From contig JAUSHJ010000062.1 of the NCBI GenBank assembly GCA_030648615.1, positions 1 through 38,197 of the forward strand: a stretch of DNA of 38,197 nucleotides. The letters run 5' to 3'. A program made the position numbers and the translations under genes. Positions 7,820 to 16,441 of this stretch are shown piece by piece; the first letter of the stretch is position 1, and each line of letters begins with the position of its first letter. The notes under the pieces are model-generated. The model was not told where the DNA came from and made no database searches. It was given only the letters and a program-made list of their open reading frames with translations. This DNA comes from Microcaldota archaeon (GTDB lineage: Archaea; Micrarchaeota; Micrarchaeia; Anstonellales; Bilamarchaeaceae).

Positions 7820-8329
7820 TTAGAGTTTCCTTCGCATTTCAGTGTGATAATCGAAGAACCCCCATTTTTTATAAATAGAGTGTGCCTTGATATTTTTAGA
7901 GTGGACGGCTATTGATGCGTATTTCATTTTCTTTTTTTTGAACCATCCAAATGCGAGTTCTTTGAATTTCGTTGCGATTCCTTTATTTCTATAGCCTTGG
8001 GTTATGTAGAGATCACCGATGTAGCCAGTTTTTCTAATAGAGTATACTTTTACATTGTCCTGGATATAGATGAGAGCGTAACCGACAATTTCATTTTTAG
8101 ATTTTTTTAAGTTTTTGATTTCAGCTACAATTACACTGCCATTTGAAGATGTGATTTGTTTAGTTACCCATCTTACCCATAGTTTCTTGATATTTGGAAC
8201 TAATTTGAGGAGTTTGTAACGTGTCTTGTCAGCTTTGTTAAGAATTCTATTATGAATCATGAGTTCTTGAGCTAATTTAAACAAGACTGGCACGTCTTTT
8301 GTTGTTGCTTCTCTAAAGGTCACTCTCAT
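7820..8329 (-). CDS. GNAT-family N-acetyltransferase
   Basis: 169 residues. GYIGDLYITQGYRNKGIA (102-119) is GNAT motif A, with the acetyl-CoA pyrophosphate-binding Q-x-x-x-x-K-G-x-A loop. The final HSIYKKWGFFDY segment is motif B. It is a basic, single-domain cytoplasmic enzyme that moves an acetyl group onto an amine; the substrate cannot be read from the sequence. The ATG at 8329 lies about 27 bp from a leftward AATAAAAACC box. Transcribed toward acdA. Confidence 0.85.
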   Translation of the reverse strand: MRVTFREATTKDVPVLFKLAQELMIHNRILNKADKTRYKLLKLVPNIKKLWVRWVTKQITSSNGSVIVAEIKNLKKSKNEIVGYALIYIQDNVKVYSIRKTGYIGDLYITQGYRNKGIATKFKELAFGWFKKKKMKYASIAVHSKNIKAHSIYKKWGFFDYHTEMRRKL

Positions 8330-8419
8330 AGAAATACAATTAGTTTAAGGTTTTTATTAGTTAGTACCGTAAGATGCGAAATCCAAGACTGAAGACTGGG
8401 AACTACTTATTTGTTGCAA

Positions 8420-8605
8420 GGTAGAGGGGGTCATTATTCAAGTATTATAGGTATTATTTTTATTTAATTTTAAGAGAAGAAGAAATAATAAACAAAATTC
8501 AAAATATTTTTTGTTGTTATGTATCTATAGTTACATTATATTATTATTTATATTAATAAAATAAAAAAATAAAAGAAGAATAATAGTTGAAGTATGCCCC
8601 CTACC
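8420..8605. repeat. Imperfect inverted repeat bounding an AT-rich 186-bp element
   Basis: The left end (8420-8446, beginning GGTAGAGGGGGTCATTATTC) is mirrored by the right end (8582-8605, ending TATGCCCCCTACC). After reverse-complementing, GGTAG-GGGG and then about 12 of 15 following bases agree. The interior is almost pure A/T, and its two sides are themselves partly complementary. It sits in the roughly 340-bp divergent region between the GNAT gene and the gene at 8670, where I find no credible ORF. It could fold into one long hairpin RNA or be a MITE-like element; I see no clear target-site duplication. Confidence 0.5.
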
Positions 8606-8641
8606 CAGACTACGGATCCGTTATACTTAATTAACAAGTGT

Positions 8642-8651
8642 GTTTATATAA
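8642..8651 (+). promoter_or_regulatory. TATA box for the 8670 gene
   Basis: TTTATATAAC lies about 23 bp before the ATG at 8670 and only 17 bp before the in-frame ATG at 8664, which favours 8670 as the start. Confidence 0.45.
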
Positions 8652-8669
8652 CTTTCTAAACAAATGATT

Positions 8670-9902
8670 ATGGTAACTCGACTACTCAAAGTGAAAAATA
8701 TGTTAGCTCACAAATTTCAATCAACTAAAATAACGCCAAAAGGCAAATCTATGATAGCAGCATGCTGCCAACGAATTAAAGATACTAAACCAGAATTAGA
8801 TTTAGTTAAAGTCGAACGTGCTGCTTCAACCATAGCAAATATGCTTCTCAAAGAAAATCTAGGTCAGTTAAAAATGACAGAACCTGAGCACCTAGGCCCA
8901 CTTATTCATGTTGTAAATGGACACGGCGATTTTAGGTATGCTAAAATAACTGGTCTAGAATATGTAGCCAGACTCTTAGATGGGGGCATAGATTTGCCCA
9001 CTCTGATCTGTACAAACAAATACACTCACCCATGGCAAATCTTTGCTTATATGTCTATGGCAGGCATATCTCCAGATTCAGAATTGCCGAACTTTGGAAG
9101 AACCTTAAGAGCTTTGGCAATAAGCAATACCACAATAGATATTCCTACGAAACATCCAAATCAGGAACTCGGTCATCTTCTCTTTGCTGCAGCACATCTA
9201 GTTCCAGATAAGAATATGCCATTTATACTAAACGATCGGAGCGTTACGTTGAGAGAACTCATCATACTAGCTATAGAAACGCATGCAGAACAAGAAAACA
9301 GGCGGAGTACTGTGTGTTACGATGCACATCTGACAGAAGGGCTGTGTGCTGCCACATCGCTAATTTCCGGTGTAGAAGATTTAAGAGGCGAGTCACAAGA
9401 ATTTTTAAATCGACAACTATTCCTCTTGGATGTCGTAGCTACTGCTATCTACTATTTCAGGTCAATACGAGAATACAATTTGTTTGATGCGATTATAAAA
9501 ATACTACATATGCCTGATGATAGAACCTTGCCGTTGATGCTAGTCAGCCACATGCTAGAATTAGCTGCATTTGCGGAATTATTCGGTTACACTATTCAAT
9601 CGAGAGAAATAATTAACTATGTTACAAATGCGTTCAACCAAGAATTGGATTATCATTGTGAGCCGGGATTTCTTGATTTTACTTTAACTCACTATAGGCG
9701 GGCAATAACTCTACTGAAAGAAATTGAATTGGCTAGGTTAGCAGGAATGCCACTAAGTGCCATAGACCTTGCTACGTATACTACTAATTTCGATCGACCA
9801 GCCAAACCTATAATCGATCCTGCCGAAACAGTCTCTAAGAGAGATTCTGGAAGAACAAGAATTATTGAGCTGGGTGGACTTAAGATTGCTTTAATCGACT
9901 AA
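8670..9902 (+). CDS. Unrecognised, probably all-helical cytoplasmic protein
   Basis: 410 residues from 8670 (two more from 8664). There is no signal peptide and no clear membrane span. The sequence is strongly helical, with clusters of His and acidic residues (NQELGHLLFAAAHLV, LAIETHAEQEN, CYDAHLTEGLCAATSL) spaced roughly as in alpha-toroid or helical-repeat proteins. This is only a fold impression. I do not recognise the family and see no nucleotide-binding or catalytic signature. It stands alone between the inverted-repeat region and the converging PH-domain operon. Confidence 0.65.
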   Translation: MVTRLLKVKNMLAHKFQSTKITPKGKSMIAACCQRIKDTKPELDLVKVERAASTIANMLLKENLGQLKMTEPEHLGPLIHVVNGHGDFRYAKITGLEYVARLLDGGIDLPTLICTNKYTHPWQIFAYMSMAGISPDSELPNFGRTLRALAISNTTIDIPTKHPNQELGHLLFAAAHLVPDKNMPFILNDRSVTLRELIILAIETHAEQENRRSTVCYDAHLTEGLCAATSLISGVEDLRGESQEFLNRQLFLLDVVATAIYYFRSIREYNLFDAIIKILHMPDDRTLPLMLVSHMLELAAFAELFGYTIQSREIINYVTNAFNQELDYHCEPGFLDFTLTHYRRAITLLKEIELARLAGMPLSAIDLATYTTNFDRPAKPIIDPAETVSKRDSGRTRIIELGGLKIALID

Positions 9903-9928
9903 ATACTATTCGTATTTCTATAGCTCAA

Positions 9929-11311
9929 TCATTTTGTTCTGTTTTTTTCTACTGCTGCTAGCAACTCTTTCTTCAAACCTTCAGAATTAGCACTATTCAA
10001 ACCATCAATGTGCGATCCGGCCCGTATTCCAATAGTAGACAAGTGCAAATCATAAAGCCCAAATACCCTATCTAAAACATCCATATCTAAAAATATAGTT
10101 TGCACTCGGTTGTATGGGATGAAAATTTCACTACGACCTAAAACTCCTTTCTTTACGATTAATACTTTATCATTTGTTTTGTATGAGTAATTTTTGAAAT
10201 AAAACCATTCATAAACAAAAATTAATAAAATCAGTAGTGCACCTATAATTATAATTGCAAATGTTTTAGCTAAAATAAAAGCCACCATAGTCAGTACTGT
10301 AAGAACGATCATACTGCCAATAGTTTTCTTGATTGGCTTTACGTTTTCAAGTGGGTATGTCGTTCTCAGATCGCGCACTGTTTCTTTACTCTGAACACCT
10401 ATCCTCTGAAGTAGCAAATCTTTCAATTTGTAGGCATCATCTACTTTCATTGCCGGTACGAAATTATATGCTATTTGTTGTTTTCCTCCACTGCCTAATT
10501 GCAAACTTTCTCCGGTTTCTATGCGTACTCCTGCAATTCCCAATAATTTGTATCCCCAAGGCATATAGATAATTACATTTTGTATTCTATCGTATCTATA
10601 ATTAGTCACGTTGCGTACCAAAAAATCATATTTGATACTCATCCAATCATTGGTAATTTCATAAGACAAAAATCTCGATGTAAAATATGCTCCGATGCCT
10701 GTTATGCCTGCTAACAATAAACCCAAACTAATCAAAACAAATAGATAAATCGGACTCACAATCATACTTAACAATCCGACCAGTATTGCACCTATAATCA
10801 CTGGTACTATTGCGGCAAGAGCTGCTTCATTAGGATATAGTTTGTATGGGGTCGTAATCACTTGCTCTTCTTTTATTTTAGTAGTTGCGCCAGTTCTAGA
10901 TTCGTTAACTTCACTTATTTGCTTGTCTATATTTCTAATAATCAAGCTCCTTAATCTATCTGCATCGGCTATACTAATGCCTATCAAATCTCCACCAAGC
11001 GAAGAACTTCCACTCATGGTTTTTATTTTAAGTGTTTTCAAACCAAATATCCTATCCAAAATTCCCTGTTGCTCTTGGACATCTTGTATCTGTTTATAGA
11101 GGAATAGAGATTGACTTTTTGTTATTATTCCGGTTTTCTTAAACACTCCGTCTTCTCGTGCTTCATATTCTGTGTTCTTCAACCAGAAATAATAATAGAT
11201 TAGTATGAAAGGAACGGCTAATACTAATGGCCAGAATATTATAAATGAAATTATCCAAGAAGCAAGCTGTCCTATTACGTATTTACTATTCGGTTTAAAT
11301 ACTTCAGTCAT
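9929..11311 (-). CDS. Membrane protein with repeated bacterial PH (bPH2/DUF304) domains, YdbT-like
   Basis: 460 residues. Three stretches of the bPH2 type can be seen: one near 40-115 (QSLFLYKQIQDVQEQQGILD then RIFGLKTLKIKTMSG), one near 215-300 (NYRYDRIQNVIIYMPWGYK) and one near 375-450 (FIPYNRVQTIFLDMDVLDR then VFGLYDLHLSTIG). Hydrophobic pairs lie near 12-40, 165-205 and 325-365. This matches the YdbT architecture of bacteria and some archaea; the role is unclear, probably at the membrane. I prefer the ATG at 11311 to the GTG at 11317; it overlaps the upstream gene by 8 bp. Last gene of the pheT operon. Confidence 0.8.
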   Translation of the reverse strand: MTEVFKPNSKYVIGQLASWIISFIIFWPLVLAVPFILIYYYFWLKNTEYEAREDGVFKKTGIITKSQSLFLYKQIQDVQEQQGILDRIFGLKTLKIKTMSGSSSLGGDLIGISIADADRLRSLIIRNIDKQISEVNESRTGATTKIKEEQVITTPYKLYPNEAALAAIVPVIIGAILVGLLSMIVSPIYLFVLISLGLLLAGITGIGAYFTSRFLSYEITNDWMSIKYDFLVRNVTNYRYDRIQNVIIYMPWGYKLLGIAGVRIETGESLQLGSGGKQQIAYNFVPAMKVDDAYKLKDLLLQRIGVQSKETVRDLRTTYPLENVKPIKKTIGSMIVLTVLTMVAFILAKTFAIIIIGALLILLIFVYEWFYFKNYSYKTNDKVLIVKKGVLGRSEIFIPYNRVQTIFLDMDVLDRVFGLYDLHLSTIGIRAGSHIDGLNSANSEGLKKELLAAVEKNRTK

Positions 11312-11792
11312 ATCCACTTGCCCGTTTTCCCTTTTCCTTTATTTTCCCCATTATTAACTCCCTTATCTTCTGAGCATTCTCTGAATTAACTCCATCGATA
11401 TGTGCAGCCATGCCAGACATCATTGTGGCAGTAGAAACGTGGACGTCCCACAAACCAAACATACGATCGAATAAATCCTGATCCATATAAACATCTTGTA
11501 GCTTTTCATATGGTAGCATAGTTTCTCTTGGTGTTATCCAATCTTTTCGTATCACTAGGAAACTTTCACCTACGTCGTAAAAGTACGCCTGGAAATATTT
11601 GTTTTCATAAATCCATGTCCACACGCTAAAAATTATTATTATTCCTAAAAATGTAAAAATGCCTAAGAGCATGGAAATGCTTCCTAAGAAAATTCCTGCA
11701 ATTATTGCTAAAATCGTCCAAATAATCATCCCACTGACAAATCTCTTCATTATCTTTTTTCTATCCAAAGGATATTGTTTTATAGTAGTCAT
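11304..11792 (-). CDS. Small membrane protein with one bPH2/DUF304 domain, YdbS-like
   Basis: 162 residues. Two membrane spans near 17-60 are followed by one bPH2 domain (MLPYEKLQDVYMDQDLFDR then MFGLWDVHVSTATMM), whose last part (MAAHIDGVNSENAQKIRELI) closely resembles the end of the larger neighbour. This small-plus-large pair is the usual YdbS/YdbT arrangement. GGTGAT overlaps the pheT stop codon 3 nt before the ATG, so translation is coupled to pheT. Confidence 0.8.
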   Translation of the reverse strand: MTTIKQYPLDRKKIMKRFVSGMIIWTILAIIAGIFLGSISMLLGIFTFLGIIIIFSVWTWIYENKYFQAYFYDVGESFLVIRKDWITPRETMLPYEKLQDVYMDQDLFDRMFGLWDVHVSTATMMSGMAAHIDGVNSENAQKIRELIMGKIKEKGKRASGYD

Positions 11793-11800
11793 TTAATCAC

Positions 11801-13393
11801 CTAAAATTCCAACACACAAACAAACGCAGGGAATTCTAATTTGAAATTGGATTTAACACTGGTGCTAATTTCACCAAAATAACCTGCTTTCTTTCCGTTT
11901 ACATATATACTACAGCTACTCTTGTCAACTAAGGATTTATAGCCCTCTTTTTTTAATTCAACTTTTAAATCTAATTCGTTTATCAATGTTTGAAGGTAGC
12001 CCCTTACATCTGCAAATTCTAATTTTTTATCTATAATTGCAAATATTAATTGTTTTTTTGTCTGTCCATTATAATTTACTAATCCTATTTCATACATTTT
12101 TTGCGGTAAACCGCGTGTCTTATTTACTGCTATAGCTTCCAACATGCTAATTAGCATCGTGGGCTTCACTAATGTATAATCTTCCGTAGCCGGATTCATT
12201 ATTTCGATGTAATTTTTTTCTTCATAGTTTACCGAGTCCAAACCTTTTTTATTAGTAAGAATAAATGATTTTGTTTCTAAAAATCCCATACCGTGCATAA
12301 CTATAGCTGCATCATCGTAAATGTCCTTTTTTAATATACCCGGACTAAAGAAATTTGGTATCGTAGTTTCAAAATTATTATAGCCATAAGCAATTGCGAT
12401 ATCTTCTATGATGTCTACAAAATGTATTATGTCTGCACGATAGGGTGGTACATAGACATACCCAGCTTTTAATTCATAACTCATCTTCTGCAAAAGTTTT
12501 TTCAATTGCGAATCGCTAAATTCCATTCCAAGTAATTTACTTATTTGCTTTTTATCGAGCTTCACTTTTCTAGCTGTCAAGTCTGGTGTTAAAAATTTCT
12601 TATCAGAGTAATTCATTTCCACCTGATAGACTTCCCCGCCCTTATCTATGAACATACATGCGATGATATTGAGCGCTATCTTAATCATGTTCAAATCATT
12701 TCCAGTAACTTCTACAAAGACGTTCTTAGTTGCACTATCTAATTTACCTGCTTTTTCGGAATTGACTATTGGTATTAGAACCATAATATTATTGCCAGCA
12801 TCTACGAAAACCGGGTAACGTTCAAATTTATTTATTAAATGTCCAAATTCCTTGCCTTTAGGGTGTTTTTCCAATATCTCTATTGCATTGGCTTCTCTCC
12901 CATAATTCAAGGGAGTATAAACAATGTCCTGTGGTTTCATGGTAGTATATCTAATCGGAAATTTAATTTTATCCAGATCAAAATATCCCATTCCAAATTT
13001 CTTATTATTTCTTCCTAGAGTTACCATTAATTTATCTTGTAGCTGAACCAAGTCTTCTACGGCACCATCATTTAGTTTCAGTCCCTTCACAACCATATTA
13101 ACTGTATATGGTCTTGCATCGGAGACTGATTTATCTACGGTTGTTGCATAATTTCCTTTCCGAGTTTTATATTCATCTGGTTTTCTAAACTCTTTTCCAT
13201 AATAAGCACAAAGCGATCTTGCGATTCCTTCTGGTGAAAACCAATCTGGCCTGTTTGGTGTTAATTCTACAGTTAGTACTCCGTTACTCTCAGTAGTGGG
13301 TGCACCAATTTCAGTAAGGCCATCAACTATCTTTTCTTTTGTGAGACCGGTATTTTTTTTGATGTTTTCTAGTTTGTATTCTACTACTACCAT
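11801..13393 (-). CDS. pheT: Phenylalanyl-tRNA synthetase beta subunit (archaeal type)
   Basis: 530 residues, close to the usual length of the short archaeal/eukaryal beta chain. Diagnostic stretches are VVVEYKLENIKKNTGL at the start, NGVLTVELTPNRPDWFSPEG (B5/B3-4-like region), DLTARKVKLDKKQISKLLGM and YKAD-like YRADIIHFVDIIEDIAIAYG in the B5 domain, then the inactive catalytic-like domain (VMHGMGFLETKSFILTNKKG). It pairs with PheS, which is not in this window. The ATG at 13393 is 25 bp from TTTAAAAG (13414-13421, read leftward), so it is the likely leaderless start; the ATG at 13402 is too near the box. First gene of an operon with two PH-domain genes. Confidence 0.93.
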   Translation of the reverse strand: MVVVEYKLENIKKNTGLTKEKIVDGLTEIGAPTTESNGVLTVELTPNRPDWFSPEGIARSLCAYYGKEFRKPDEYKTRKGNYATTVDKSVSDARPYTVNMVVKGLKLNDGAVEDLVQLQDKLMVTLGRNNKKFGMGYFDLDKIKFPIRYTTMKPQDIVYTPLNYGREANAIEILEKHPKGKEFGHLINKFERYPVFVDAGNNIMVLIPIVNSEKAGKLDSATKNVFVEVTGNDLNMIKIALNIIACMFIDKGGEVYQVEMNYSDKKFLTPDLTARKVKLDKKQISKLLGMEFSDSQLKKLLQKMSYELKAGYVYVPPYRADIIHFVDIIEDIAIAYGYNNFETTIPNFFSPGILKKDIYDDAAIVMHGMGFLETKSFILTNKKGLDSVNYEEKNYIEIMNPATEDYTLVKPTMLISMLEAIAVNKTRGLPQKMYEIGLVNYNGQTKKQLIFAIIDKKLEFADVRGYLQTLINELDLKVELKKEGYKSLVDKSSCSIYVNGKKAGYFGEISTSVKSNFKLEFPAFVCVLEF

Positions 13394-13484
13394 AACTATC
13401 ATTTGCCTAGATAGCTTTTAAATCATCTTGAATTTGTAGGTGATTAGTGGTACTTTTTTAAATATTTCGTATCTCATTATTTTT

Positions 13485-14213
13485 ATGGTTACTATTTCAG
13501 AATCCAAATTAGTTCTTAAGCAATTGGACAGATACGGAAAAAAACACACCATAATGGACGCACGATTGCTCGCGCATATTGATTCAGATACGAAGCGCCT
13601 TCCGCATTTTCCACTTTTAGACGAAGTTCTATCACCACTTGATTTGAGGGAGGTGATGCGTAGAACGCCAGGCATTAAATCAGATACAGTAATTCCCTCT
13701 GATAATTGGGTTGTTTATCTACCTCAAGGGGCTCATTTCGAATCTGGTAGAGACATTGTAGACTCTAGGTCCAATTTGGATTTAGTGGCAAGGTTTCCGG
13801 CAGAATACGTGCCAGAAGCAGCACTACATCGTCCTAACGTTGCACTCTTCATAACTCCGCGCGGTATTAATCCCACTACTCAGAAAGATCTGGGGGTCGA
13901 AGTTGTTCAAGGTAGGGTTATACTCCACCCTGAAAAGGTAATTGTCGTTGAAAATTTTGTAACTGATCACTTTGATCTTGGAAAAAAAGATTCAGAAACA
14001 GGTCTCGTAGTTGGAGTTTCAGATGATGAACTTAAAGAACTAAAAACACATGTGCCAGGTGTTCTGAGACGAGTTTATAAGCTTGGCCGGGGAGGCACTG
14101 CGGTAGTTCCACTCGCAAGTGGTGCTTTAACTGGTAGTCCTCCACCTGTTTTAGCATTTTGCGATGTAAGTTACGGATTCGGAGCAATAGGTGTTTCAAC
14201 CGCATCTTGCTAA
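13485..14213 (+). CDS. Unrecognised protein, 242 residues
   Basis: I place the start at the ATG at 13485, because TTTTTTAAATATT (13453-13465) lies about 25 bp upstream. The upstream in-frame start at 13440 would lie before the TATA box. The protein is soluble, with short beta-rich stretches (NVALFITPRGINP, GRVILHPEKVIVVENFV) and a Gly/Ser-rich tail ending in Cys. No membrane segment, P-loop or metal motif is evident. It is divergent from pheT and has no recognised partner. Confidence 0.65.
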   Translation: MVTISESKLVLKQLDRYGKKHTIMDARLLAHIDSDTKRLPHFPLLDEVLSPLDLREVMRRTPGIKSDTVIPSDNWVVYLPQGAHFESGRDIVDSRSNLDLVARFPAEYVPEAALHRPNVALFITPRGINPTTQKDLGVEVVQGRVILHPEKVIVVENFVTDHFDLGKKDSETGLVVGVSDDELKELKTHVPGVLRRVYKLGRGGTAVVPLASGALTGSPPPVLAFCDVSYGFGAIGVSTASC

Positions 14214-14244
14214 GTTAACTTAACTAGTTACTTTTTGTCTATAA

Positions 14245-14252
14245 TTTTTTTT
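14245..14252 (+). terminator. T-tract after the 13485 gene
   Basis: Eight Ts lie about 30 bp after the stop codon. Archaeal transcription commonly ends at such oligo-T runs; no hairpin is needed or seen. Confidence 0.35.
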
Positions 14253-14370
14253 AAAGTTAACAAAAATTCTTTACTATCTACAAAATAGTTGGGGTAATAT
14301 TTTATTATCTAAACCTTCATTTTGCGCGGTTTAAAAACTATCATAAAAAATCGACAATTTCTAATGTGGT

Positions 14371-14398
14371 TTCTACCCTCTAGCTTCTACCTTCTAGC
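14371..14398. repeat. Two-unit 14-bp tandem repeat, also found near 1804
   Basis: TTCTACCCTCTAGC is followed directly by TTCTACCTTCTAGC. The 12-mer CTACCCTCTAGC of the first unit occurs exactly at 1804-1815, in another intergenic region. A looser relative on the other strand is at 29728-29749. The function is unknown. Confidence 0.5.
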
Positions 14399-14416
14399 GT
14401 GAGTATTGGCGAAGAA

Positions 14417-15877
14417 TTATCCGCATCTTGCTAAATCCACATCTTTTTTTTGTTTAGCCAATTCTCTTGCAACTTTAGTTGGGTAATCTTCATTCAAACA
14501 ACCTGTGCACAGAGGCAATGCGATTGCTTTCTTCAACCCTTCTATAGATAAGTAGCCCAGACTTTCTACATTCAAATACTCTCTTATCTCTTCTATAGTT
14601 TTATTATTTGCAATCAGTTCCTTGTAGGTAGACATATTTACCCCATAGAAACACGGTGCTTTTATTGGCGGGCATGTAATTCGTAAATGAACTTCTTTCG
14701 CTCCGGCATTTCTTACTAATTTAACTATTTCTCTCAATGTAGTTCCTCTCACAATACTATCATCTACAAGTACGATTCGTTTATCTTTTATCACTTGCAC
14801 GACTGGGTTAAGTTTTAATCGCACAGCATCGCATCGTTTTTCCTGTGTGGGCATTATGAATGTTCTTCCAATATATCTATTTTTTATTAAACCTTCTTCG
14901 AGCCTTATACCGCTAACTTTTGAAAATTCTGCCGCAGCCGTTCTTGCGGTATCTGGTACTGGTATGACTACATCTGCACTCACTGGGTGCTCTCTAGCTA
15001 ATTGTCCGCCTAAATTTTTTCTTACTTCATAAACTGATTTTCCGTTTTCAATGGAATCCGGTCTGGCAAAATAAACATATTCGAACATACAGTGTCGTGG
15101 TTCACATTTTTTTATTTTTACTCTTTTATTCTGTTCGATAATTAATAATTCTCCACCTTCTATTTCTCCTTTATATGGGATTTCATTGATATCAAGTGCT
15201 GCACTCTCAGAAGCAACACAGAAGAAATCTTCATTTTCTCCGTAAACCAATGGTCGTATGGCATTTTGGTCTCTAAATACAATCAATTTTCCATCAATTA
15301 TTCCAACGTTCGAGTAAGCACCATCTATTTTATCCATTACATATTTCACTGCGTTTTCTATTCCATTTTCTAATTTTTCATTTAATAGATAAGCAATAAC
15401 TTCAGAATCTACAGACGTTTCAAATTTTTTCCCTCTAATAGCTAGTTCATCTTTCATTTCTTGAAAATTAGCCAAATGCCCATTATGCGCTATTGCTATG
15501 TTGCCACTTACAAAAGGTTGCACATCACACATTCTACACAGCCCGCTTGTAGGGTATCTAGTATGGCCTATTCCCAATTTACCCTTAATTTTCAAATCTT
15601 TTTCTTTGAAGATATTGCTTACTAAACCTGTGCCTTTTTTCACAATTATTTTTTTCCCGTCAAAAGTTGCCAATCCTGCCGCATCTTGTCCTCTATGCTG
15701 CAATGCCATTAGTGCTTTGTATAAATATGGTGCAACATTTATTTCTTTTTTTGAAAATATTGCGACTACTCCACATTCCTCTCGGAGTTCCCAGTTATCG
15801 GTATTGAGTTTAGCGTCTTGCGTATTATGTCTCGAGCTTTCACTCTCAACTTTTAAAGAATTAGTATATTTACTCAT
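14417..15877 (-). CDS. purF: Amidophosphoribosyltransferase
   Basis: 486 residues. Catalyses the first committed step of purine synthesis: PRPP + glutamine to phosphoribosylamine. The class II glutaminase nucleophile is Cys35 in ELREECGVVAIF. LQHRGQDAAG and IAHNGHLANF complete that domain. RIVLVDDSIVRGTTLREIV is the PRPP-binding loop. Cysteines in RHCMFEY, TCPPIKAPCFYG and PLCTGCLNED match the iron-sulfur ligands of Bacillus-type PurF. Residues 1-34 would be a propeptide removed to expose Cys35, longer than the 11 residues known in Bacillus. The ATG at 15877 is about 27 bp from TATTTTAAAAC, so the start is probably leaderless. Confidence 0.95.
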   Translation of the reverse strand: MSKYTNSLKVESESSRHNTQDAKLNTDNWELREECGVVAIFSKKEINVAPYLYKALMALQHRGQDAAGLATFDGKKIIVKKGTGLVSNIFKEKDLKIKGKLGIGHTRYPTSGLCRMCDVQPFVSGNIAIAHNGHLANFQEMKDELAIRGKKFETSVDSEVIAYLLNEKLENGIENAVKYVMDKIDGAYSNVGIIDGKLIVFRDQNAIRPLVYGENEDFFCVASESAALDINEIPYKGEIEGGELLIIEQNKRVKIKKCEPRHCMFEYVYFARPDSIENGKSVYEVRKNLGGQLAREHPVSADVVIPVPDTARTAAAEFSKVSGIRLEEGLIKNRYIGRTFIMPTQEKRCDAVRLKLNPVVQVIKDKRIVLVDDSIVRGTTLREIVKLVRNAGAKEVHLRITCPPIKAPCFYGVNMSTYKELIANNKTIEEIREYLNVESLGYLSIEGLKKAIALPLCTGCLNEDYPTKVARELAKQKKDVDLARCG

Positions 15878-15936
15878 AATTATATGTTGAGGTTACGTTT
15901 TAAAATACTCTTCATTACAAGTTAATTGGTGATTTA

Positions 15937-16437
15937 ATGTTTATTTTTCAAATGAGTTCTCGAAAGCCAACAGACAAAGAAGTTTTTGAAGGTTTGAAAA
16001 GTATAGAAATCAATGTGGCTCAAAGAAATGAGCTTCTAAAACTTGCAGATCGAGAAGGGCTTTTTTTCTTTACTAATGTACAAAGACAGGGGTTTGCAGA
16101 TGCGGCTCAAAAAAAATTTGGTGACAATGCAAAACCCCCAGATGTTAAATTCAAGGCAGAGTTTACTAAATTTTATCAATCCTGGATAAATTCTTTCAGA
16201 AATGATTCGGAAACTGAGATAGCTAGTAAAACTCAAGCAGTGGCGTACTTCAGAGCTGCATATTCAAATGAAATAGCTAGTTATCCTTCTGAATTTCAGA
16301 AAGCTGCAGAAATTCGTCTGAGTAATCATTTCGCTAAGGGTCCCATGACGCCATCAGAAGTGGGAGATGCTGTGACAACTACTGCTGTAGCATTGGGAAT
16401 AATTAAGCTACCGAAAGGCGCAGTTGCTTCTAAGTGA
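15937..16437 (+). CDS. Unrecognised protein, paralogue of the next gene
   Basis: 166 residues. GGTGAT lies 3 nt before the ATG, fixing the start. The protein is helical and charged with no membrane span or known motif. It shares its first four residues (MFIF) and a weak but collinear pattern with the next gene: an F-T-x-x-x-x-x-x-F-A pattern, then EFTKFYQSWINSF matching ELVKGYYEEWKSQ, AVAYFRAAYS matching ALAYFNSTYS, and MTPSEVGDAV near the C-terminus matching LAPSQIDSKV. The pair probably arose by tandem duplication. Function unknown. Confidence 0.65.
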   Translation: MFIFQMSSRKPTDKEVFEGLKSIEINVAQRNELLKLADREGLFFFTNVQRQGFADAAQKKFGDNAKPPDVKFKAEFTKFYQSWINSFRNDSETEIASKTQAVAYFRAAYSNEIASYPSEFQKAAEIRLSNHFAKGPMTPSEVGDAVTTTAVALGIIKLPKGAVASK

Positions 16438-16441
16438 AACT

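Noticed and set aside
15498-15890. Rightward ORF of 130 codons opposite purF
   Set aside because: Antisense shadow of a certain enzyme gene; no promoter or SD.
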